Shown: positions 10,629-23,011, numbered from the stretch's first letter. The stretch is 64,000 bases of DNA from Marthasterias glacialis (GCA_911728455.2 OU452225.1:16590731-16654730); one strand, 5' to 3'. Translations and numbers: made by a program. Notes: generated from the letters alone by a model not told the origin.

Positions 10629-10910
10629 CCAACTTGGCTCCTCAAAGTGCCTTACGCTATAACTGGGTTAATGTTAGCTCAAGAGTGGACCAAAGGTAAT
10701 GACATTGAGTCTTTACTAAATGTCTTTCATGTATCTTAAATAATAATCTTAATTGATTACTGTTTGCTTGTTTTTCCAGCCACCTTTCTGTTAACGCCGA
10801 TTGTTGAAAGTGCTGGCATCAGTCAGTCCAAACAGAGGACTCCAGTATCTGGTATTCCAAACAGCATAATCCTAAGATGACAGCAACTCAAACCAGGAAT
10901 ATAAAAAAAG
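10629..10910 (+). pseudogene. Exon A/B module, copy 1 (B has a stop)
   Basis: Exon A at 10629-10695: acceptor ttttaaag, 67 nt, donor AAAG|gtaatg, open as PTWLLKVPYAITGLMLAQEW. Exon B at 10780-10910: acceptor tttttccag, 131 nt, donor AAG|gtatgt. A ends in phase 1 and B begins with the two nucleotides that complete the codon. Together they are 198 nt, so the pair is phase-symmetric. In this copy codon 10878-10880 of B is TGA, so it is broken. Protein family not recognised. Confidence 0.5.
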
Positions 10911-12267
10911 GTATGTAGGCACCAAAGGCCTCAACTTGTAAACAAGTCACAAAAATCTTTGTGGCGGCACAGTTTTTTAATAGTTTTAATAAAGTTTAGT
11001 GAAGATAGCAGTTGAGGTTACATAGGAAATGTATACTGTGCATCAGTGGAGTCACAAAGCCCAGTTGTTTTTTATACTTGTTGATTAAGCCCTACTTAAT
11101 GTTGTTGAATAGAGTGGGGGTAGGGGTATTTTAGTTAAGGTTAGTAGTTATAGACAATATGTACATGTAGATTGCAGACCAGAAGAGTAACAAAGCCTCG
11201 ACGATTGATTGCAGTTAAACAATGCAGGTGTAATTTACTAAATGCTAGGGTTAGTAGTTGATCTGACAGACGAGATGTACGAATGTTGACCAGAACCAAG
11301 CCTTACGTAACTAAATTTAGACAACACAACAGTAGTTGACTGAGGTTACTACCGGGTATTTGAAATTACAGGTGAGATGTGGGTATCGGTTGCGGACAAG
11401 CTGATTAAATAAGCAAGCATCAATAAATGGTTTTAGTTAGACAACACAACTGTAGTTTACTAGGTTAAGTAGTTGAAGCTACACACGAAATGTTAATGTA
11501 GACTGCCGTTGAGCAGAGTAACCTAGCCTTGAGGATTGGTTGTAGTTTACAGGAGTTAGTAGTTGAACTTGTAGAGGAGTTCTAGTGTTTATTGCAGGCT
11601 ACCTGTAGAATAAACAAACCTAATCGTTGTGGTTGATTAGAACTTGCATTGCAATGAACATAAGTACTTCTAAATGTCAGTTGTCGTGGAATCATCATGC
11701 CACAAGTGTTGTTATTTTCTAAGCTGTGATTATTGCACAAGCAGAGTTACCAAGCCAAGAGGAGTGCATTTAATTAGTAAATCAGACAGTCTTAACCTTT
11801 TTGACAAGGAGGTGGATTTGTAGTTGTAAATATTGTTAATGAAGTTTAGTAAGGATAGCAGTAACAAAGCTCCGATAGTTTGTTGGAATTTGTTGTTTAG
11901 ACACTTCTGAATACTGTTGACCAGAGAGGGGAGGGCTAGTTGTTTTAGTGATGTACAAATGTTGTAGTTAGACAACACAACTGTAGTTGAAATTATAGGT
12001 GAGATTTGCGTATAGATTGCTGTGGTATTAACTGTTGAAGCTAATGAAGTATAAAGTGTTTAAAAGACCAGATGGCTACAAGTTTTGAGGTTAATTTAGG
12101 CCTGAAGTACTTTACATCCAGAAATGTGGTTAATACTCTTCGGATTGTTTCATTGTACTTTTAAAATGCGACAAATTGTCCCTTTTTGGGAACATAGTCT
12201 CGAGGTCGAACCAGAACGTGAATTGTTTAGGAATCTTTATTTTGACTTGTGATTTTTCATTTGGCAG

Positions 12268-12380
12268 AAACCCAGGAAAATGAAGGAAAGCGGAGGGTAA
12301 ATGGCTGCATCAAGCGAGGGAGTGAACCAGATATTCCTTATTGTGTACATGTGACTGAACTAGAGGCAGGAGATGTTTTT
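12268..12380 (+). pseudogene. Exon C, copy 1 (out of phase)
   Basis: Acceptor catttggcag, donor TTTTT|gtaagt, 113 nt. Entered in phase 0, as exon B requires, it meets TAA after ten codons. Another frame is open and reads KRGSEPDIPYCVHVTELEAG. Copy 2 at 23,934 is 111 nt and open in phase 0, so this copy has probably suffered a 2-nt length change. Confidence 0.45.
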
Positions 12381-12419
12381 GTAAGTACCGAGTTCTTTAT
12401 CCTGCATATTTTCTTTGTA

Positions 12420-14900
12420 TTGTGAAGACCAATAGAGTAATCAAGCCTCCATTAGTGATTGTAGTTTGACAAGACAACTGTAGTTTTCTAGATTTAGTAG
12501 TTGATTTGATAGACAATATGTACGTGTATTGTGAAAACCAACATAGTAACCAAGCCTCAATAAATGGTTGTAGTGTGACAATAGGGTTAGTAGTTGATCT
12601 TACAGACGAGAAGTAAGTCTAGAGTGTAGACTATCATTAAAAACGGCTTGATAAATGGCTGTAGTTTGACAACACAACTGTAGTTTACTAGGGTTAGCAG
12701 TTGATCTTACAGATGAGATGTTGGTGTAGAGTGTTGATCAGCAGTAACCAAGCCTTGATAGATAGTTGTATTTTGACAACAAAACTGTAGTTTGATCTTA
12801 CAGACGAGATGTTAGTGTAGAGTCTTGATCAGCAGTAACCAAGCCTTGATAGATAGTTGTATTTTGACAACAAAACTGTAGTTTGATCTTACAGACGAGA
12901 TGTTAGTGTAGAGTCTTGATCAGTAGTAACCAAGCCTCGATAAATAGTTGTCGTTTGACAACAAAACTGTAGTTTGATCTTACAGATGAGATGTTAGTGT
13001 GGAGTCTTGATCAGCAGTAACCAATCCTCGATAAATAGGTGTAGTTTGACAACACAACTGTAGTTTACTAGGGTTAGTAGCTGATCTTACAGATGAGATG
13101 TTAGTGCAGAGTGTTGATCATCAGCAGTAACCAAGCTTCGATAACTAGTTGTAGTTTGAAAACAAAACTGTAGTTTGATCTTACAGACGAGATGCAAGTG
13201 TAGAGTCTTGATCAGCATTAACCAAGCCTCGATAAATAGTTGTAGTTTGACAACAAAACTGTAGTTGATCTTACAGACGAGATGTAAGTGTAGAGTGTTG
13301 ATCAGCAGTAAACAAGACTCGATAGATAGTTGTAGTTTGACAACATAACTGTAGTTTGATCTTACAGACGTGATGTTGGTGTAGAGTCTAGATCAGCAGT
13401 AACCCAGCCTCAGTAAATAGTTGTAGTTTGACAACAAAACTGTAGTTTACTTTTGTAAGTAGTTGATCAGCAGTAAGCAGTAACGAGATGTTAGTGTAGA
13501 GTCTAGATCAGCAGTAACCAAGCCTTGATAAATATTTGTAGTATGACAACATAACTGTAGTTTGATCTTACAGACGAGATGTAAGTGTAGAGTCTCGATC
13601 AGCAGTAACCAAGCCTTGATAAATGGTTGTAGTTTGACAACACAACTGTAGTTTACTAGTTGATCTTACAGACAAGATGTAAATTTATAGTGTAGAACAG
13701 CAGTAACCAACCCTCGATAAATAGTTGTAGTATGACAACACAGCATTTTTAAAACATGATGTATTGTCCCGTTATTGGAACATGGTAGTCAGGTCGAACT
13801 ACAACATAAATTGTTGTAGAATTTGTCTTATTTTTACTTTGTGACAGAAACCCAGTTTACTAGGGTTAGTAGTTGATTTTATAGACAAGATGTACGTGTA
13901 TTGTGAATAAATAAATGGTTGTATTTGACAACACCACTGTAGTTTACTAGGTTTAGTAGTTGATCTTACAGACGAGATGTAAGTCTAGAGTGTAGACCAG
14001 CAGTAACCAAGCCTCCATAAATAGTTGTAGTTTGACAATTCAACTGTAGTTAATCTTACAGATGAGATGTAAGTGTAGAGTCTTGATCAGCAATAACCAA
14101 GCCTGGATAATTAGTTTGACAACACTGTAGTTTGATCTTACAGACGAGATGTTAGTGTAGAGTGTAGATCAGCAGTAACCAAGCCTCGATAAATAAGTGT
14201 AGTTTGAAAACAAAACTGCAGTTTGATTTAACACACGAGATGTTAGTGTAGAGTCTAGATCAGCAGTAATGAAGCCTCGATAAACAGTTGTAGTTTGATG
14301 TTACAGACGAGATGTAAGTGTAGAGTCTTGATCAGTAGTAACCAAGCCTAGGTAAATGGTTGTATTTTGACAACACAACTGTAGTTTACTAGGATTAGTA
14401 GTTGATCTTACAGACGAGGTATAAGTCTAGAGTGTAGACCAGCAGGTAACCAATCCTCGATAAATAGTTGTAGTTTGACAACATACTGTGTTTTGATCTT
14501 ACAGATGAGATGTAAGTGTAAAATGTTGATCAGCAGTAACCAAGCCTCGATAAACGGTTGTAGTTTGATCGTACAGACGAGATGTTAGTGTAGAGTCTTG
14601 ATCAGCAGTAACCAAGCCTTGATAAATGGTTGTAGTTTGACAACACAACTGTAGTTTACTAGTTGATCTTACAGACGAGATGTTAATTTAGAGTGTTGAT
14701 CGGCAGTAACCAAGCGTAGATAAATAGTTGTAGTTTGACAACAAAACTGTAGTTTGATCTTTCAGACGAGGTTTTTAGTGTACAGTGTTGATCAGCAGTA
14801 ACCAAGCCTCGATAAATAGTCGTAGTATGACAACCAAAACTGTAGTTGGATCTTACAGACGAAATGTACGTGTATAGTCTTGATCAGCAGTAAACAGGAT
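12420..14900. repeat. ~90-bp minisatellite (upstream block)
   Basis: More than 20 copies of a unit of about 90 bp containing GATCTTACAGACGAGATGTT, GATCAGCAGTAACCAAGCCT and GTTGTAGTTTGACAACA. Some units carry an extra TTTACTAGGGTTAGTAG. Diverged copies extend to about 15,600. No coding signal. Confidence 0.9.
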
Positions 14901-15883
14901 TCAAAAAGAGCTGATGGTTGGTTTGACTTTGTTAATTAGACATTAATTTTGTCTAATTATCAATATTGATGAATAGATTTTAGGTAAGGTTAGTACAAGA
15001 AGTACAGTAATGTAAGCTAGGCTTGAGGATTGGTTGTAATTTACAGGAGTTAGTTGTTGAAATTGTAGATGTGTTATACGTGTAGAGTGTAGGCTAGCAG
15101 TGGAATAAATAAGTAGAACTGTTGTGTGTGATTTGAACTTGCATTGCAATTAATATAAGTAAATCTAAATGACAGATTTTCATGCGATACTTTTTGTGGT
15201 CTTACATGATAACGTAATTGTAGTTTATGAGGGTTAGTAGTTTAACTTAAAGACGAGATGTGGATAGAGATTGTAGAGAAGCGTTGATAGTTATAAAAAA
15301 ACAAGTGTAATTTACTAGTGTTAATATCTTATTTTATAGACAAGATGAATGTGTAGTACACTGTAGCTAGAGAATGTAGATTATAAGTAAGTAAACCTTA
15401 ATAATGGTTGTAGTTTAACTGAACAAGTGTAGTTTACAGAGCAGTAACTAAAGTAAGCTTTGTCTAAATTGAAATTAGAGAAGAGTTTGAACTGAAGTGT
15501 AGTAGTGTTAGTAGTTGATCTGACAGACGAGACGGTGTATAGTATAGACAAGTAGCAAAGAAACCTGTAGATGTGGATGTAGTTGGACAACACAATGGTA
15601 GTTTTCTTCTATGGTCATTCAAGTTGTAGCAACAATTAAAGTATTCACTGTAATGTTAGTACTGTGAAAAATGATATGTAACTGCAATTAAAAATGTTAA
15701 TATTTCTTAATTATTTACAGTAAGAATAATACCCAACTGAAGATGAATGAGTGGAAGACTTTTTTTTAACGTCATAGTGGGTAAGATTCTAAATGGTTGA
15801 AGTTGAGAGAACTGTTTATCGCATAGTATCTGCACGAAGATTAAGTATAAGTATACAGAATGCCGTATACAGTATACAGAAAG

Positions 15884-16200
15884 GGTAGAGAATGTTGCTG
15901 CTCGCTTTTTGAAGAGGGTCTCAAAATATGACCATATCTTACCCGTTATTCAGGAACTACATTGGCTGCCAGTCCTTGATTGAATTTACTAGAAAATTAT
16001 ACGGGTTAATTGGAAGGATATTCATGGTCTTGACCCCTCAATTACTGAACCTACTTGCAGAATACATCCCGAAACGAAGTCTTCACTGTTCTGGAAGCAA
16101 TGTTCTCCCAATTTAATGAACTAAATCTTCCTCTGGTGTCAGGGATTTTGCATCAGCTGCAACTAATCTTTGGAATGAACTCCTAGACTCGCCCTAGTCC
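15884..16200 (+). pseudogene. Non-LTR retrotransposon RT C-terminal fragment
   Basis: Reading through frameshifts and stops gives NVAARFLKRVSKYDHI then LPVIQELHWLP, with YIPKRSLHCSGSN and a W-N-E-L remnant downstream. This is the conserved C-terminal tail of L2/CR1/Jockey-type RT proteins. Several stops make it a dead 5'-truncated copy. Confidence 0.75.
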
Positions 16201-16674
16201 GAGCGGGACATAGGTAAACTAGGAGTTACAAAAAAAATGGGGGGCCTGCAATTTCATCCCATTACACACATTTTCAGAAACTTTACAAAAGTTAGCATGG
16301 GTTAGGTATTAAGAAAAGGGAACAATCCTGAGAGAGTAGATGCTCTATCTCCCATAGTTGATGATGTAGCAAATTTTCCCTGCACAGTTTAAGAGCAGGG
16401 AAAGCCTCAGCGGCTGCTAAATCCAGAGTGTTGGTCAGTTTAAGCGCCATTGGGAGTGGAAGACAAAAACAACAAGAACACTTACGTCCAGGATAGTTAT
16501 TCTAGCTTAGTTTCCTTTTTAAATCATTAGTTTAGGTCTGTTCTTTGTAGTCAACCAGTTGCTGCACAGCTCAGAGAAATACCTATTCAGATGTTAAGGA
16601 TAACTTTCAATGTAAATACCATAAAACAGAACATCATTTGACCTACATGTACGTTGATCTGATAACATCACAAT

Positions 16675-17147
16675 AGACCGATTACACTTTTCAACACAAA
16701 AATTTCAAAGAAATTGCTTTCCCAAACTGTGTGATTCCTTTGCCTATTTGAAACTCTGCAAGGCTAGGTATTAATGCTCACTTTTCCAACAATCTTTACC
16801 CTTTTTTTACAGTGATTTAGGCCAACATTACAAACAAAATAACACACGCGTGGCTACATAATAGTCGTCCGACGCCGATAGTTCATGGTTAAAAAAACCT
16901 CTTTTTAGTAGAAGCCTGTTAAATTATGAAACAGAGATGTGGTTTAAATTAATGCCACAACATACTACTTTAAATAAAGGAGCTGATTAACTAATTCATC
17001 ACTTAACGAAAGTAAAATCGACTGTTTTCGTACTCAATCTGTGTCACGGCCTATGCTTTTACACATATTTTTTTATCGGCTGTATGACGTCATACCCGAT
17101 AGGGGATCACGTGACCGCATGTAAACATTGTCGCGTAATCGGTCTGT
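16675..17147. mobile_element. Putative MITE with AGACCGATTAC ends
   Basis: AGACCGATTACAC at the left end and its complement GCGTAATCGGTCTG at the right end bound 473 bp. The interior has no open frame. Near the right end are TATGACGTCATA and GATCACGTGAC, both palindromic. Target-site duplication not clear. Confidence 0.45.
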
Positions 17148-17504
17148 TTTGTTGTCGCGTGTTCATTATGTAAATCATCAGATTGTCGACAGTGCATAAT
17201 GAAGAGACCAGGGATGAAATTATATGAAGCCCACTTAATATTTTATAAGTCTAAATATTTAAGTGTACTAAACGCCAAATTTAAAATTAACTCTACTAGT
17301 TATACTTGCACGTAGCGTAGGTTTCCTGCTAGTTATGAACAACTGTAAATGCTTAAGAAATACTTCAAGTAATGCTCAAGCATTGCTCAGCTGATTGTAT
17401 GCCTGTGTGTTACGTCTTGTACAGCTTGCTAGGATTTCACTCGTCAGGCAAGATTAATCCATCATGGGTGAAGCAATGTGTAGCCAATCTCCTGCATCAT
17501 TGGG

Positions 17505-17700
17505 CAATCAGGTTGGCTGAGTGTTCTTTTTTTCTTGCTTTTCGTCGCTGTGGACCCTGGTTTGAATTCTGGACAGGAGCCTTGCATGTGAATTGGGTTT
17601 TCAGTCCCTACCTGATTGCCTGGGTTTTTTCTATTTGGGGTTTTCCTCCTGCATGTAAAACTGACATTTCTTCATCGTCTTCTCTATACACAGGTATCTT
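17505..17700 (+). mobile_element. Diverged tRNA-derived SINE-like copy
   Basis: Shares body words with the element at 6235-6480 (TTTCAGTCCCTACCTGATTG, then GGGTTTT and a CCTCC(T/A)CAT-like word) and a B-box-like GGTTTGAATTC. The A box is degraded. Confidence 0.5.
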
Positions 17701-17780
17701 CGGGCTAAAGGGTCACAGTACTAGTTGCTTTTGAGGATTCCTTTGTTTCATTACCAGATAGATGTTATTATCATCATCAG

Positions 17781-17861
17781 CAGTTAGAGATCAATGCACA
17801 GGGCAAGATGCCTCACTGTCCTGTCAATAAGGAATTACATCTCCTCCATCATCACTCAGGG
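17781..17861 (+). CDS. Candidate coding exon, 27 codons
   Basis: Acceptor tatcatcatcag and strong donor TCAGGG|gtaagtaag. The 81 nt are open in phase 0-0 and read QLEINAQGKMPHCPVN, then KELHLLHHHSG. AAGATGC offers a possible start codon (M at residue 10), which would make this the first coding exon. It is in the same strand and phase series as the next exon (18,733) and exon A (19,858), so the three can be joined without breaking the frame. No family recognised; the exon call is from splice signals and phase only. Confidence 0.4.
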
Positions 17862-18028
17862 GTAAGTAAGAAACTTGTGACCATTATGCAGTTCTACTTG
17901 AAAAGTTTGACAAAGCAATGTATCTTGTTCTGCTTATTCCCACCTGGTAAATGTTACGTTGAATAGTTGTTATACAAGTATGAGGTGTAATAATTAGGAA
18001 CCAGTCTTCACTACCTGGTAATGACCGG

Positions 18029-18100
18029 GTTGGTGGTTGGCTGCTGTTAATTGACCGAGCCCAAGGCCAGGTCCATGAACAGTGGCCAGCCACCAACCAA
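18029..18100. repeat. Imperfect inverted repeat
   Basis: GGTTGGTGGTTGGCTGCTG on the left pairs imperfectly with CAGTGGCCAGCCACCAACC on the right, with about 30 bp between. Could be a small fold-back element. Confidence 0.4.
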
Positions 18101-18732
18101 GGTGGTAATCACGTGGTATGCGCATGCACGCAACAGCAACATTCTCCTGCAAAAAATTTAAAAACAGAAATACGCACAAAACAGTTGATTTGATAGTTCC
18201 CAGCACAACATGCACAGTGCATACAGAATTTACACAGCAATACACTTGTTTAGAGGCCGGCCTTTATTTCATGTGTTAATAAACCCCCACGTGACCAGTC
18301 TTCGACCAATCAGAGTGCATAAACTCTCCAAGGTATTTATTAATGCCAGATAAAGCCCAAGCTCAACATTGGTAAACTGACTGTAAATGCATTTATTTGT
18401 TGTTTCATTTGCGAAAAAATTGTAAAAATGCACTCATCATTTTTGTACGCATTCCTAGAGACACACACTGATGCAATAGCTAATTTTAATCTCATTTCAT
18501 TTATTCAAAAACGATAACACTTCAGGCAGAAATATTTCAAGTAACGTTTTCTGGCATTATCTTTGTACCATTTAAGGTACATGTAAATCTGTTTCATGTT
18601 TCATGTACTTGTTCTTCAAGGTACTGGAAAGTGTTGGTGGTTTAGTGTCTGCAGGAGTCTTCATTTATGAGACTGGACAGCTACAGTTCCAATCCACTGC
18701 ACTTTAAGAAACAGCCTATGCCCTCCTACTAG

Positions 18733-18810
18733 AGAAACGATGATGCAAGCTTCATGAGAGATATACTGTGTATCTGGAGCAACGCTACCTCAGATTCATC
18801 AAGAAAAAGA
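18733..18810 (+). CDS. Candidate coding exon, 26 codons
   Basis: Pyrimidine-rich acceptor ccctcctactag and donor AAAGA|gtatgt. The 78 nt are open in phase 0-0: RNDDASFMRDILCIW then SNATSDSSRKR. A stop (TAG, part of the acceptor) precedes it in frame, so the exon must begin at the acceptor. It fits between the 17,781 exon and exon A by phase. Product unknown. Confidence 0.4.
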
Positions 18811-19289
18811 GTATGTAAAAAATCTGAATCTGTCATGTAAAAGTATGGTTTTCTCATCACTTTGGCCTGATCTTACTCATTAATTGTTGGTGATATTTTG
18901 TTTCAGAAAGAGCAAGTTTAGCATGATGTTTAGTGCATGCATCATTAATTCATATTGTGCCTGCTATACGTAGTTAAAATTAACAACTATTTATTCCCAG
19001 ACAGCTCACAATAAATAACAAAGAAACATTGAAGTGAATTTCTCGCACAGTTAAACCACTGCATTTTATTTTAGCAAACTTTGCCAATTCTCACATTGGT
19101 CAACAAGCTTGCATTATTCAAACATTCAAAAATATGTAGGGCAAAACCTTTTACCACAAATTATGAATAAGAACAAATTCCGGGCATCCTTGCCCACCAA
19201 ATTTTAAGGCACACTTACCGCGTAAAAACTATTCGTACTAGGCATGTATGTTTTACCAGTTGTCACGCTTGACACAAATATGGGGCACG

Positions 19290-19490
19290 CTTGCCCAAAA
19301 ACAACTTGGCATGGGAGTGCCACAAACAAACAACTTGGCATGCTTGCCACAAACAACTTGGCATGCTTGCCACAAACAACTTGACATGCTTGCCACAAAC
19401 AAACAACTTAGCACGCTTGCCACCATTATGGGCCTGCCTTGCTTGCCCAGAAAACTTGGCACGGTTGCCAGAAAACATTGCCCGTGTTTT
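19290..19490. repeat. Short minisatellite (~22-30 bp)
   Basis: About seven degenerate copies of GCTTGCCACAAACAACTTGG. Open frames on both strands here are repeat artefacts. Confidence 0.8.
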
Positions 19491-19857
19491 TCACCAAAAA
19501 GCTTACCACCAATAAAGAATACAAATTGTGTACGTTTATCCCCCAAATAATTGTTATTATAATTAATCGTAAACTGATCAATAACAGTTTAAAGCAGCAA
19601 TTATGGTACTTAAAACCACTGAGTGTTTCCACCGTTTGTACATACAGTTGGAATATTAGCCCCACCTGAACAAAGGGATGCTATACCCAGTGTTTACAAA
19701 GTGTGGATTAAAAATTTATGTAAATCGTACTAGCTACTTAATTACTTAATCCAAACTAAATTAGCTGAACCTGAGTACTTGTGGTGACGACGTGCAAGCT
19801 TCCAAAAGTGGCATTCAAATCTTTAAATAATATATATTCATTAATCCCCTTTTAAAG

Positions 19858-20139
19858 CCAACTAGGATTCCTAAAGTGCCTTACGCTATTACTGGGCTAA
19901 TGTTAGCTCAAGAGTGGATCGAAGGTAATGACATTGAGTCTGTACTAAATGTATTTCATCTATATTAAATAATAATCATAACTGATTACTGTGTGCTTGT
20001 TTTGACAGCCACCTTTCTGATAATGCTGATTGTTCAGAGTGCTGGGATCAGTCAGTCCAAGCAGAGGACTCCAATATCTGGTATTCCAGACAGCAGCATC
20101 CTCAGACGACAGCATCTCAAATCAGGAATATGGATAAAG
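19858..20139 (+). CDS. Exon A/B module, copy 2 (open)
   Basis: Exon A 19858-19924 (67 nt, open: KVPYAITGLMLAQEWIE). The intron is 84 bp with acceptor tgttttgacag. Exon B is 20009-20139 (131 nt, open: SAGISQSKQRTPISGIPDSS and on to ILRRQH). Donors are GAAG|gtaatg and AAAG|gtatgt. The join creates an Ala codon. Relative to other copies, the A exon starts PTRIPK instead of PTGLLK. The flanking intron holds 66-bp repeats. It may be an alternative or additional exon pair of one gene with the exons at 17.8 and 18.7 kb. Product not recognised. Confidence 0.45.
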
Positions 20140-20189
20140 GTATGTAGGCACTAAAGGCCTCAACTTGTAAACAAGACACAAAAATCTTT

Positions 20190-20470
20190 GTGGCGGGACA
20201 GTTTTTTCTTGTGGATATAGACTCTGCATCACTCCAAACACAGGAGAAAGTCTTTGTGACGGCACAGTTTTTTCTTCTAAATAAAGACTCTGCATGACTC
20301 CAAACACAGGAGAAAGTCTTTGTGACGGCACAGTTTTTTCTTGTGTTTATAGACTCTGCATCAATTCAAATACAAGAGAAAGTTTTTGCGACGGCACAGT
20401 TTTGTTGTTGTTGATAGAGACACTGCATCTCTCCAAACATAGGAGAATTTTTTTTGTAATGGAACAGGTT
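20190..20470. repeat. 66-bp minisatellite block
   Basis: About four units of the 66-bp repeat, lying in the intron after module copy 2. Confidence 0.9.
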
Positions 20471-20589
20471 TTTCTTGTATGTGATTCAAAATACTTAAAG
20501 GCTATACTTGTGCTGACGACATGCAAGCTTCCAAAAGTGGCATTCAAATCTTTGAATGATAATATTTATTCATCTTTTCCCTTTTAAAG

Positions 20590-20838
20590 CCAACTAGGCT
20601 TCTCAAAGTGCTGACACTTTTACTGAGCTAATGTTAGCTTTCACGAAATGTTTGTTATCTCTATTAAATACTAATCATAATTGATTACTGTTTGCTTGTT
20701 TTGACAGCCACCTCTCTGATAACACCGATTGTTCAGAGTGCCGCGATCAGTCAGTCCAAGCAGAGGACTCCAATATATCATATTCCAGACAGCATTATCC
20801 TCAGACAACAGCATCTCAAACCAGGAATGTGGAGAAAG
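20590..20838 (+). pseudogene. Exon A/B module, copy 3 (A broken, B open)
   Basis: Exon A (from 20590) has lost a base after AAAGTG, runs into a stop and lacks its donor. Exon B 20708-20838 is intact: acceptor gttttgacag, 131 nt, donor AAAG|gtatgt. It is open with TPIYHIPDSIILRQQHLKPG, where other copies read TPISGIPDS. Confidence 0.45.
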
Positions 20839-20879
20839 GTATGTAGACACCAAAGGCCTCAACTTGTAAACAAGTCTCA

Positions 20880-21420
20880 AAAATCTTTGTGACAAGACAG
20901 TTTTTTCTTGTTGATATAGACTCTGCATCACTCCAAACACAGGAGAAAGTCTTTGTGACGGCACCGTTTTTTCTTGTTGATATAGACTCTGCATCACTCC
21001 AAACACAGCAGAAAGTCTTTGTGACGGCACAGTTTTTTCTTGTGGATATAGACTCTGCATCAATTCAAATACAAGAGAAAGTTTTTGTGACGGCACAGTT
21101 TTGTTGTTGTTGATAGAGACACTGCATCTCTCCAAACACAGGAGAAAGTCTTTGTGACGGCACAGTTTTTTCTTCTAAATAAAGACTCTGCATGACTCCA
21201 AACACAGGAGAAAGTCTTTGTAATGGCACAGTTTTTTTTCCAAATAAACTCTGCATGACTCCAAACACAGGAGAAAGTCTTTGTGACGGCACAGTTTTTT
21301 CTTGTGTTTATAGACTCTGCATCAATTCAAATACAGGAGAAAGTTTTTTTGTTGTTGATAGAGACACTACATCTCTCCAAACATAGGAGAAATTTTTTTG
21401 TAATGGCACAGTTTTTTCTT
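20880..21420. repeat. 66-bp minisatellite block (~8 units)
   Basis: Same unit as 9295-10510, with some units shortened. Lies between module copies 3 and 4. Confidence 0.9.
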
Positions 21421-21533
21421 GTATGTGATTCAAAATACTTGAAGGCTATACTTGTGCTGACGACATGCAAACTTCCAAAAAAGGCATTCAAATCTTTGGA
21501 TGATAATATTTATTCATTTTTTCCCTTTTAAAG

Positions 21534-21815
21534 CCAACTGGGCTTCTCAAAGTGCCTTACGCTATTACTGGGCTAATGTCAGCTCAAGAGTGGATCGAAG
21601 GTAATGACATTGAGTCTTTACTAAATGTATTTTATCTTTATTAAATAATAATCATAATTGATTACTGTTTGCTTGTTTTGACAGCCACCTTTCTGATAAT
21701 GCTGATTGTTCAGAGTGCTGGGATCAGTCAGTTCAAGCAGAGGACTCCAATATCTGGTATTCCAGACAGCATTATCCTCAGACAACAGCATCTCAAACCA
21801 GGAATGTGGAGGAAG
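21534..21815 (+). CDS. Exon A/B module, copy 4 (best preserved)
   Basis: Exon A 21534-21600 reads PTGLLKVPYAITGLMSAQEW. Exon B 21685-21815 is open throughout (SQFKQRTPISGIPDSIILRQ, then QHLKPGMWRK). All four splice sites are present. Entry and exit phases are both 0, so the pair adds 66 codons without changing frame. Exon C copy 2 (23,934) can follow in phase. No known domain recognised; the segment is moderately basic with no obvious membrane span. Confidence 0.5.
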
Positions 21816-21859
21816 GTATGTAGACACCAAAGGCCTCAACTTGTAAACAAGTCACAAAA

Positions 21860-22340
21860 ATCTTTGTGACGGGACAGTTTTTTCTTGTGGATATAGACTC
21901 TGCATCACTCCAAACACAGGAGAAAGTCTTTGTGACGGCACAGTTTTTTCTTGTGTTTATAGACTCTGCATCAATTCGAATACAAGAGAAAGTTTTTGCG
22001 ACAGCACAGTTTTTTCTTGTGGATATAGACTCTGCATCACTCCAAACACAGGCAAGTCTTTGAGACGGCACAGTTTTTTCTTGTGGATATAGACTCTGCA
22101 TCACTCCAAACACAGGCAAGTCTTTGTGACGGGACAGTTTTTCTTGTGGATATAGACTCTGCATCACTCCAAACACAGGAGAAAGTCTTTGTGACGGCAC
22201 AGTTTTTTCTTGTGTTTATAGACTCTGCATCAATTCAAATACAAGAGAAAGTTTTTGCGACGGCACAGTTTTGTTGTTGTTGATAGAGACACTGCATCTC
22301 TCCAAACATAGGAGAATTTTTTTTGGTAATGGCACAAGTT
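21860..22340. repeat. 66-bp minisatellite block (~7 units)
   Basis: Same unit. Two adjacent units are shortened identically at ACAGGCAAGTC, showing local unit-by-unit duplication. Confidence 0.9.
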
Positions 22341-22456
22341 TTTCTTGTATGTGATTCAAAATACTTGAAGGCTATACTTGTGCCAACATACAAGCTTCCA
22401 AAAGTGGCATGCAAATCTTTTAATAATATAATTTTTTCATTAATACTCTTTTAAAG

Positions 22457-22610
22457 CCAGGCTTCTCAAAGTGCCTTACACTTTTACTTGGCTAATGTTA
22501 GCTCAAGAGTGGACCGTGTAAAAGTCTTCGTGACGGGACAGTTTTTTCTTGTGGAAATAGACTCTGCATCACTTCAAACACAGGAGACAGTTTTTGTAAT
22601 GGCACAGATT
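22457..22610 (+). pseudogene. Exon A fragment (copy 5) joined to a 66-bp unit
   Basis: Exon A begins after ttttaaag, lacks bases near its start and is cut at GAGTGGACCG. It passes straight into a partial 66-bp repeat. This junction is a clear product of unequal exchange. Confidence 0.5.
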
Positions 22611-22729
22611 TTTCTTGTATGTGATTCAACATACTTGACAGCTATACTTGTGGTGATGACATGCAAGTTTCCAAAACTGGCATTCAAAGCTTTTAATAAT
22701 AATATTTATTCATTAATCCCCTTTTAAAG

Positions 22730-23011
22730 CCAACTGGGCTTCTCAAAGTGCCTTTTGCCATTACTGGGCTAATGTTAGCTCAAGAGTGGATCGAAGGTAA
22801 TGACACTGAGTCTTTACTAAATGTATTTTATCTATATTAAATAATAATCATAATTGATTACTGTTTGCTTGTTTTGACAGCCACCTTTCTGATAATGCTG
22901 ATTGTTTAGAGTGCTGGGATCAGTCAGTTCAAGCAGAGGACTCCAATATCTGGTATTCCAGACAGCATCATCCTGAGATGACAGCATCTAAAACCAGGAA
23001 TGTGGACAGAG
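22730..23011 (+). pseudogene. Exon A/B module, copy 6 (B has a stop)
   Basis: Exon A 22730-22796 is open (KVPFAITGLMLAQEWIE). Exon B 22881-23011 keeps both splice sites but codon 22907-22909 is TAG where the other copies have CAG. It is the copy nearest to exon C copy 2. Confidence 0.5.

Larger units (their letters stand above)
10976..15840. repeat. Segmental duplication, upstream copy
   Basis: Sequence from about 10,976 matches that from about 25,376 almost base for base at first (for example GAATAGAGTGGGGGTAGGGG in both). The ends near 15,840 and 29,110 share TTGAAGTTGAGAGAACT. The block contains exon C copy 1 and a ~90-bp satellite. Internal deletions make the two copies differ in length. 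Confidence 0.8.

Noticed and set aside
12420..14900. Telomere-like GGGTTAG words
   Set aside because: They occur singly inside ~90-bp satellite units (ACTAGGGTTAGTAG), not as TTAGGG arrays.
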